A DNA stretch of 64,000 nucleotides from Rhodosporidiobolus odoratus (taxonomy: Eukaryota > Basidiomycota > Microbotryomycetes > Sporidiobolales > Sporidiobolaceae): NCBI GenBank assembly GCA_034387635.1, contig JAOANU010000024.1, positions 62,001 through 126,000 of the forward strand, in the 5' to 3' direction. Position numbers and translations under genes: made by a program. The notes under the pieces were generated by a model. The model was not told the DNA's origin. It saw only the letters and a program-made list of their open reading frames with translations, and ran no database searches. This document shows, one piece after another, positions 57,310 through 64,000 of this stretch; position 1 is the stretch's first letter; every line of letters begins with the position of its first letter.

Positions 57310-59209
57310 TTAGGCGTTATTGTAAGCGTGACCCAACTCGGTGAGAGCGCCGGATGCATCGACGAAGGTACCGGCAAAATCTCCGAAGGCGGCTGAACGT
57401 GCGCGAGCGATGGAAGAATAAAAGGTCAGGATCGGTAGTAGAGGTGGGAGGTGCAGGTGCAGAAGGGAAGACGTACCGTAGCGCTCGATGTAGCTTTGCT
57501 CTGGCTCCTCCATCCAGGGCTGCAGCGGGAAGACGGCAGAAGAGTCAGGGGGGGCGCTTGCTTATGCTCACAGTCATGGGAAGATAGGGAGGAAAAGACG
57601 CACAATGACGGTGTTGAAGAACTTGGTCTGTTCAGCGACACTGCCCGCTCCGGCGAACTCTGCGATGAGCCGCGCCGATCCGTGAGTCTCTGGCTTCGAT
57701 GGTCTTCGGTCGGAGAGGGAGGAAAACAAAGGAACAGAGCGGGATTTGCAGAAGATTGTGACATACCGGTGAGGAAGATAGGCTTGTTGAACTGCTTGTG
57801 CGCGTCTCTGAGGTAGTTCTCTGCTCGGATGAAGCAGACCGTGAGTACGGGAAGGTAAGGGGCAGTGAAGCACACGGAACGTACTGAAGTAGTCGATATT
57901 GGTCGCAGAGTCGTACTGCAAGCGAGATTGTCAAGAGGGCAATCGCACGAGACGGTGCGGAAGCTCAACGCACCCAGTGAAGCGCCACGGCGTAGGACTC
58001 TGCCTACAGGCGCAGGTTCGGCAGAGAATCGTTAGTCCAGCCCGAATGCAGCCGAGCGAAGGACGCACCTTGCACTCAGGGCATGCGTCAAAGAAGTCCT
58101 GAAGCCAGGTCACACCTCCCGGAGCACCACCCTGCCCAGAGGAAGATTCAGGAGTTAGCGCAACAAGCAACATGTGTGGGCTGGCAATAAGCTTACGTTG
58201 GTCACAACGGGCGATACAAGCTTAGCGTCGTCGGCAAGCGGGCTCATGTAGCGCTTCCATTGGTCGACGGCTTCGCCAACGGTCATATCGGCTGCGAGAC
58301 GGGTAACAACGGTGAGGATAGAAAGACGGGTCGATCGAGGCGGACAACAAACCTTGGCTGCCCAAATCAGGTTCGTTGAAGCCCTGGTATAGAGAACTCC
58401 ACTTAGCGTGAAGTCTGCCGAGGAAATGTGACGAGAGAGTACGCACGAGAAGGTACTTAGCGCCAGCCGCAATTTGCTTCGGCGCCTCCGTTTCCCAGTC
58501 ACCAGCGTCCTTCCCCCAAAGCTGAGGCATGTACTCGACGCCAGCGCCGAGCTTACCATCAGGCTTCTGTGCCCAGTTGTAGGCATGTCCAATGTTGAGG
58601 TTGAGCGTGAGAGGAGCATCGTTGTAGCAAATGCCTTTCTTGCTGACTTTGCGGGTCGCGGTTGCGGTTGCAGCGGCTGAGCTGGTCGTCGAGGTGCGAA
58701 CGGAGGTCACCATACGCGAGCTCGAAATGGAAGACTGGACTGGCGTCGTCGTGACAGCACGGGTGGTGGTAGCAGCGCGGGATGTGGTCTGCAAGTGCTG
58801 AACGGGCGTGGCGGCGACAGCGTTCTCGGAGGGACGCGCCGAAGTCGGCTGGTCAGACGGAAGCGCGCCGAGCAGCGGAAAGATGGCAACGGGTTCAGTC
58901 AGGAGAGAGAGGAGAGAGGAGAAGTCGAAAATAGCGCACGTTTCCGAGAGCAGAAAGTTGCTCCTCCAGCGCCGCCGCCTCAGCTTGCCATTTCTTCTGG
59001 CGAGCGGCAAAGACACTCTTCTTGTGCTGGGTATCAGCACTGTGCGCGTACGTCTTCGCTCGAGCCACGAGGCGACCTGCCTTTGCCTCCTGATACTGGG
59101 CTTCCTTCATTCGGCTCTGGAGAGACGCGCGGTCCGTCGTGGTGGCCGTAGCTGCGGAAACAAAGATGCCGCTGGCGACGAGAGGGAGGATGATGAATGA
59201 GAAATGCAT
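57310..59209 (-). CDS. Secreted GH128 beta-1,3-glucanase-like protein, copy b
   Basis: Eleven exons (minus): 59209-58940, 58848-58447, 58383-58353, 58291-58197, 58131-58069, 58003-57974, 57915-57885, 57820-57767, 57659-57604, 57519-57477, 57392-57310; 385 residues. A signal peptide (MHFSFIILPLVASGIFVSA) is followed by a charged coiled-coil-like segment at about residues 25-90 (LQSRMKEAQYQEAKAGRLVA), absent from copy a, then a Ser/Thr linker. The GH128 core has KKGICYND, HAYNWAQKPDG, GFNEPDL and FLTEFAGAG, so both predicted catalytic Glu residues are present, ending AAFGDFAGTFVDASGALTELG. Several exons are only 30-56 nt. Copy a and copy b share catalytic blocks and some junctions but differ in N-terminal architecture, so the duplication is old. 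The coiled coil could mediate oligomerisation or wall anchoring (inference). Confidence 0.88.
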
Positions 59210-59799
59210 GATGATTCAGGAGAGTGGGGAGGGAGAGGAGATCGAAACGGAGAGATGTGAAAACGAAGGTAAGAAGGTGGGTTGAGCGAATGAAGGTGGT
59301 GTCGACCGGCGACAAGGGAGCGAGGCTGCTGGAGCTGATAGGAAGGGTGGGAAGCAGAGAGACGAAAGAGAGCGAGAAGACGGAAAGCCTTCCCTCGGAT
59401 CAGAGCCGTTGCATTTGAGGCCGGGCAGGGATCCTGGCCCAACCGCTCGCAGGAGAACCGTGCACCGGAGGTCGTTGCGACTACCTCACAGCGCAACCGG
59501 GAGACGCCCACGCGCGCCCTTCCAAATGGAGGGGCAGCACGACGATGGCAAGCGGGAGAAGGACAGGTCGCGAAGATGAGAAGGTCCGAAGAAAACGTTC
59601 GATCGCGATCCGCGTCTTCTTCTTGCGGCGCGACGGACGCCATGTTTGCCTAACATCTTTCAAGCGTACAGTGCAGGGCTGGATACCAGCACGTTTATAG
59701 GTGGTAGCTGTAGATCGGACGCGTCGGGGTAAGCTCGAGGTCATGCGCCTGTCAAGCCAGAGCGGTAAGTTGACATGCTGCTTCCTTGGACGAGAGGAG
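59210..59799. other. Upstream region of GH128 copy b
   Basis: 590 bp upstream of the GH128b start. It should include its promoter. Open frames on either strand have no recognisable features. Confidence 0.45.
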
Positions 59800-60069
59800 C
59801 CGTCGGCCATTGCTTCGTAGTCGAGAGAGCCGCTAGCAAAGAAGTACGCATTCATGTCGCCCTTGGCAACCTCCCTGCTCGGATGGGATGACGAGGACGA
59901 AGTAAGTTCTTCGTCTCTCTCTTCGGTGGGGAAGGATGGTGGCCGCACCTTGTTGGCTTCTATGTGAGTGCCCGGAATGTACTCCTCGGCGGTCTCGGTA
60001 ACTTAGTTGGCGGTGTCGGAGACGGTTCTTCGCAGATGCGATCGCGGAGGTGGAGGTGTTGCTGGCCTT
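59800..60069 (-). pseudogene. Grg1-like stress protein pseudogene
   Basis: This is a degenerate copy of the intact gene at 62992-63395. The sequence corresponding to the start codon reads AAG instead of ATG (60067-60069). The segment matching NYVSETAKEYTSGTSKEANK reads with a stop in place of the Tyr (TAA for TAC, near 60003), and exon 2 begins with an extra G that shifts the frame. The donor (gtgcgg) and acceptor (gagcag) are still recognisable, and upstream sequence around 60115-60185 still resembles the promoter of the intact gene. Three independent lesions make a pseudogene the best call. Confidence 0.75.
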
Positions 60070-60907
60070 GGTGAAGCTACTCGAAGTGTTGGAGCCGGTG
60101 TGCTTGAGAGGGTAGATTGTGTGGTGTGCGAGTGCATTGTAGGGGAGTGAAGAGGGAGAGGACACGGGGGATGCGAGGTCATGCCTTGTGAACATCCTTC
60201 CGGTCACATAGGAGAAAGCGACAAGGTCGTTCTCGTCATTCTTTTCAGGCAGAGCAGCTAGGGGGGATTGGGAATGAGTCATCAATGAGGAAGACGCACC
60301 TATAATCGCGGCAACGCCAGAACGAAAGGACGGCGTTATGGCACGCGCTGGAAGAAAGAAATCCGGAAAACGGTGCCACGGCGAGAATCAACAGCCGAGC
60401 CTTCAGCGATCGTTGCGGCCTATAGCCTATAGCCTAGCGACGGAGCGATAGAGGTAGGAAGTCTCCCAAGTTCGGCTAGCTTGCCGACTGCTCTTTGAGG
60501 AGGGATATGGGACGGCGCGGAGGAGGCCCAATGGTATGAGGAATAGCGATTCTGCCCCCGGGGGTGAAGCTCGGTTGTCTAGGACCAGGGTCCTTGGTGA
60601 GGCCTTTGGCGAATGTAGCGAGTGACACTGATTGATAGGGCAGGTTTTGAGATACTGTCAACAAGCGTAGTGAGCTCGACAACGACGTGTACAGCGCTCG
60701 GACTCATACCTGAGAACACAAGAGCTCGTTAATTATGTACTGGCGGGTCTATGGGATCTTGCGGGCTAGTCGACGTGAGCTAGACGAGGTCAAAGTGGAA
60801 AACCTCATCAGTCGATCGCTCTCTCATCTACTCACCCTGCACCAGAGCTTGAGATACGCGTGCAGCGCACGAGAGCAAGCAGCAACACTGATCTACAGCA
60901 TCCGACT
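60070..60907. other. Intergenic region between Grg1 pseudogene and F-box-like gene
   Basis: Its left part is the relic promoter of the Grg1 pseudogene (similar to 63430-63520). The right part should be the promoter of the F-box-like gene. No other gene is supported. Confidence 0.45.
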
Positions 60908-62083
60908 ATGCTCGACCGCCTCCCTCTCGAACTCGTCCAGCACGTCGTCCAGCTCTCCCTTCCCTCGAAAACCTCGCCCGTCACCTACCGCCCGCGGCAG
61001 GACACCCTAGTAGCGCTATGCGAGACGAAAAAGGCGCTGGGCAGCATCGCAAAGCCGCTGCTTTACGAGGTGATCAGAATCGGGTCGATCGCCGTCCTTG
61101 CCAAGTTGGTCAAAAGCCTAAACGCCACCGCACTGGGCGTTCACACCCGAGCGATCTACATCTCCGGTCTCGAAGACGCGATCGGTCAGCGCTTCACCGA
61201 GTCTTGGTGTATAGCGTCGGGTGAACTCGAAGAACTCGCCCGCCTCTGCCCCCAAGCGATAGAACTTAGGGTCTTCCAGCAGCGACGCACCGAGTTGAAC
61301 GTACTCGGGCGGTTCAAGAGTGCGTACAGGGCAAACGAGTGTGCAGCAGAGTCACCTCACGACGTTGTACCTTACAGCGCTGCTCCGCCTGGTCTTGAGC
61401 CATGTCAGCCTCGAAGTGGAGGAGTCTTCACTGATCACCTTATCCGGCCTCGCAGACCTTTCCATGGTCTGCAGCACTTTCCCTGCCAGCTTCCTCACGA
61501 CTGCGACTTGCCCCTCCCTGCCTAACCTGCACCTTCAGCTTACAGAAAAGAACTCATTGGAAAAATGGGATGCAGCCACCGCTCTTCCTGATCTCCAGCT
61601 CTTCTCCTGCGACTCATACGATCCCCAGTCATCCTTTTCCTCAAGGCGCTTCAACATACTTTACCAAGCCTTATTGATTTCGCCAATTTCTACGGGGATG
61701 GTCTCGACTTCCAAAGCGGCCGTATTCTCGCCGAATGTTGCCATGTGCGGTACAATCCATATGCCTGGCATGGTACTATCGATTCAGAAAGACACGCCGA
61801 TGTATTGGCTTTGGTCGACGATATTCTGGACCTCGGAGACCGAATCAAGGAGGGTGAAGTACCGCACCTTTCCACGCTCATCCTTCCTTCTGCACTACGA
61901 CACGCCCAGATACCTTGCGACGATATGGATGTGTTGCAGGCCCTCCTCACTACCTGTACCTCTCACCAGGTCGAGGTCATCTTCGAAGATTTGCCCCACC
62001 CGTACTACGACTCTTTCATTTCGCCTGCGTTTTCGAGGAGGTGCGAAGAGCTTGGAAAGGCGGAGCACGAGAAGAATGAGTAA
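60908..62083 (+). CDS. F-box-like protein with an apparent frameshift
   Basis: Exon 1 (60908-61319) starts MLDRLPLELVQHVVQLSL, an F-box-type helix, and continues through TYRPRQDTLVALCETKKALG and ELARLCPQAIELRVFQQRR. A 58-nt intron (61320-61377, gtgcgt...ttacag) joins in phase to LLRLVLSHVSLEVEESSL and a leucine-rich-type stretch. The frame then changes near a TTTT run at 61635-61638. After a one-base shift it runs through LKALQHTLPSLIDFANFYGD, YNPYAWHG and QALLTTCTSHQVEVIFEDLP to a stop at 62081-62083. No intron can explain the shift. The pieces align with the decayed paralogue at 50986-52067, which supports the joined reading. It may be a recent pseudogene or an assembly error. F-box proteins are SCF ubiquitin-ligase adaptors; the substrate is unknown. 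Confidence 0.6.
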
Positions 62084-62991
62084 GCGGAAGGTCGGTTGCA
62101 AGCGAGCGGACGAGGCAACGTGTGCTTCCCTCTCTCCTGCTACTTATTCGCTTCCCTGACGCTCGCTCTTTCGGTTCAACAGGGTAGAGACTGCCAGGTT
62201 CCAGCCAGCGCGTGTCCTAAACGTACCTTCTCTTTTGTCGGAGCTGCTTGTTTCCCATGTCGGAGGAAAGGCAAGGCATGCTTTTCGGTCTCGCTGCTAT
62301 ATCTCGTCCGTAGGCCTCTCTCGCTTGCGACATGTGGTCTTCACCTTCCGCCATTGCGCCCCCACTGCCAAGCTCTCGTCCGAAAGCTGTGGGCAGCACT
62401 TGTAGTGAGCTACCGACGGCGACGGCGCCGAGGGCGAGGGCGTGGCGAGCTTTTTTCCGTTGTCTACGCTGTACCTACTACCGTCTTCCCGCACTGCTCT
62501 CGTCGAGATCGGCGTGCCGAGCGTTTGGCTTTCTTCCTTCTGCCTCTGCCAGTCTGTCAGGTAGTTAGCTGCTGCTCGTGTCGGCCGTCTTTTTCTCTTG
62601 CCCCTTTTCTTCTTCCCCTGTCTTTCGGTCCCTTTCGACGCCGCTGGTTTGACCTCGCCGGGTTTAGCAAGCTTGAACACCGTAGGAAGCGATGGGAACA
62701 ATGCGCTAGATGCGGAGTAGCTGCTCTCCAAGGACAACAGGACACTTTGAGCACAGCAAGACGCTGCGTTGAATATCTCATAGGAGCGAGCGGATGCCGC
62801 ACGCTGCGGGTGCTCTGGAAAGAGTTGGAGAGCGGGACGAGCAGCAAAAGATCGCACAGCAAGCACAAAGCCACAAGGGGGAGTATGAGGCCTCGCACGC
62901 GAGAAGCGTAGTATATGGGGCACTGCTATTCTTTACAATCGCTAAAACGAATCAAAGGGGGTATGGCAGGGGGGGGGATCTGGCACAGTAT
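62084..62991. other. Convergent intergenic region
   Basis: 908 bp between the F-box-like stop and the Grg1 stop. A long plus-strand frame (62096-62911) is Cys/Arg/Leu-rich and has no domain; I regard it as chance. Confidence 0.5.
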
Positions 62992-63395
62992 TTAGTGCTT
63001 GGCGGACTCCTTGTAACCGGAGGCGGCGCCGGCGCTGTAACAGAGCAATGTGGCGAGGTCAGCTTCTTTATCGCCGAGCGGAGGGAATGTGGGGGGGAAA
63101 GGTAACGCACTGCTTCTCCTCCTTGAATTTGTCACCGACGGCGTCGAGACCGGCAGAGGCGCGGTCAGTGAGGGAAGCGTCGGTGTTGCCCTTGGCGACT
63201 TCCTGCTCGGATAGAATGACGAGGTCCAAGTCAGCTCCTAGTCTCCCTCGCGCCATAAGACGGCAAACGCACCTTGTTGGCCTCCTTGGAAGTGCCAGAG
63301 GTGTACTCCTTGGCGGTCTCGGAAACGTAGTTGGCAGCGTCAGAGACGGTGTTGGAGATGGACTCGAGGGTAGAGGTGGAGGTGGTGGAGGCCAT
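62992..63395 (-). CDS. Grg1-like glucose-repressible small hydrophilic protein
   Basis: Exons (minus): 63395-63273, 63202-63111, 63034-62992; 85 residues. It resembles Neurospora Grg-1/Ccg-1, a small hydrophilic protein highly expressed on glucose depletion and stress. Seen: SISNTVSDAANYVSETAKEY, SGTSKEANKEVAKGNTDASL, TDRASAGLDAVGDKFKEEK, then a short tail ending KESAKH. The ANYVSET and KEANKEVAK blocks and the small size are characteristic. The last exon is short and its acceptor (ttacag) is clear. A decayed paralogue with similar upstream sequence lies at 59800-60069. Its molecular role is unknown; it is often used as an expression marker in other fungi. Expression control cannot be read from this sequence. 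Confidence 0.85.
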
Positions 63396-64000
63396 GATGA
63401 AGGTGGTTGGGTGTTAGGGGTGGTGTGGTTGAGTGTGTAGAGTGAGAAGTGTGCGAGTGCAGTGAAGGGAAGAGAAGAGAGAGCGAGACCAGGACAAGGG
63501 AAGCGAGGTCGTGCCCCACTTGCAGGATTTCCCGGTGACGACTTTCAACCCGAACACGTCAACACTTTCCGCGGTTGCGCGTGTAAAGCCTCCGGTTCTA
63601 TGGGGTTCCAGCCTCCGCAGTCACGTTTGCCTGACTCGGACCTTGCAATAACTCTCTGCGCACTCTGGTTTGCAGGGCCAGTGAGCTACGTACACTAGCG
63701 AGGAGTGCTGGGCTGCGCTTGCAACGAGTCGGTGAGAGATACCCGAGGGGAAAGATGCAGCGCAGTGGTACCGGCGGCTGCTTGAGGACATGACGTCATC
63801 GGATCCCCCCACTTGCCTGCAACGCCGTCGCTCTCTCTCCTTCTCTCTCTTCCGTTCTTCACTTCACAACGCTCTCCACCCACATCACGTATCCAAACAC
63901 ATACACAGTGCGTTTCATAACCATGTCTTCTTGGCGAAAGGTCTTTCGGAATCGTCGGTGCCACGTATTGACCCATCACTTCACGACAATCAGATGGCCT
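63396..64000. other. Upstream region of the Grg1-like gene and possible start of a plus-strand gene
   Basis: Contains the Grg1-like promoter (similar in part to 60115-60185). Near the right edge an ATG at 63924 (+) opens a frame MSSWRKVFRNRRCHVL that runs to the window end after about 25 codons. It may be a truncated gene, but nothing recognisable is visible in so short a piece. Confidence 0.3.

Noticed and set aside
62096..62911. 271-residue plus-strand open frame
   Set aside because: Cys/Arg/Leu-rich without recognisable features, no splice partners, lying between two convergent gene ends; most likely chance in GC-rich DNA.

Overview
The window reads as nuclear DNA of a GC-rich basidiomycete fungus. 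Short introns interrupt almost every gene, usually about 55-90 nt, with gtgcgt/gtacgt/gtaagt donors, CTGAC- or CTTGAC-like branch points and yAG acceptors. Genes are dense and lie on both strands, with divergent pairs sharing short promoters. Gene content (Kre33, condensin Brn1, borealin, Cdc73, Atg9, a YTH reader, an O-fucosyltransferase-like protein, two GH128 glucanases, Grg1) and the intron style suggest Pucciniomycotina, perhaps a red-yeast (Microbotryomycetes) relative. The species is an inference. All exon models were built by hand from reading frame, splice consensus and family conservation.

Region 1-12 kb: a truncated PRP18 (-) diverges from COX12 (+, seven exons). TAM41 (-) follows. 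A 2.1 kb stretch without a recognisable gene comes next, then KRE33/NAT10 (-, 12 exons). Region 12-17.6 kb: two unrecognised genes diverge, a serine-rich single-pass membrane protein with an acidic tail (-) and a 915-residue low-complexity protein (+). Region 17.4-20.8 kb: a 1,668 bp tandem duplication carries the tail of the 915-residue gene and the 3' part of the condensin gene BRN1, leaving a fragment of each. Intact BRN1 (-) shares a 284 bp promoter with a borealin-like gene (+), and that promoter holds two ACGCGT motifs. One borealin intron is long and packed with perfect GC hairpins.

Region 26-47 kb: a PPN2-like polyphosphatase (+), a small mitochondrial protein (-), a VanZ-like membrane protein (+) with a C27 run and a minisatellite in one intron, a 1,430-residue RRM plus YTH protein (-) that needs a GC-AG intron, a repeat-bearing gene-poor stretch, an O-fucosyltransferase-like protein (-) and CDC73 (-).

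Region 48-64 kb is the accessory part. It holds paralogue pairs: two GH128 beta-1,3-glucanase-like genes, two F-box-like genes (one clearly a pseudogene, one with a frameshift) and two Grg1-like stress genes (one a pseudogene), with the conserved ATG9 gene between them. No CRISPR array, rRNA or convincing tRNA was seen, and nothing here looks like a dedicated biosynthetic cluster. The most unusual items are the tandem duplication across two convergent gene ends, the hairpin-rich intron, the shared cell-cycle-type promoter of BRN1 and borealin, and the decaying paralogue neighbourhood.
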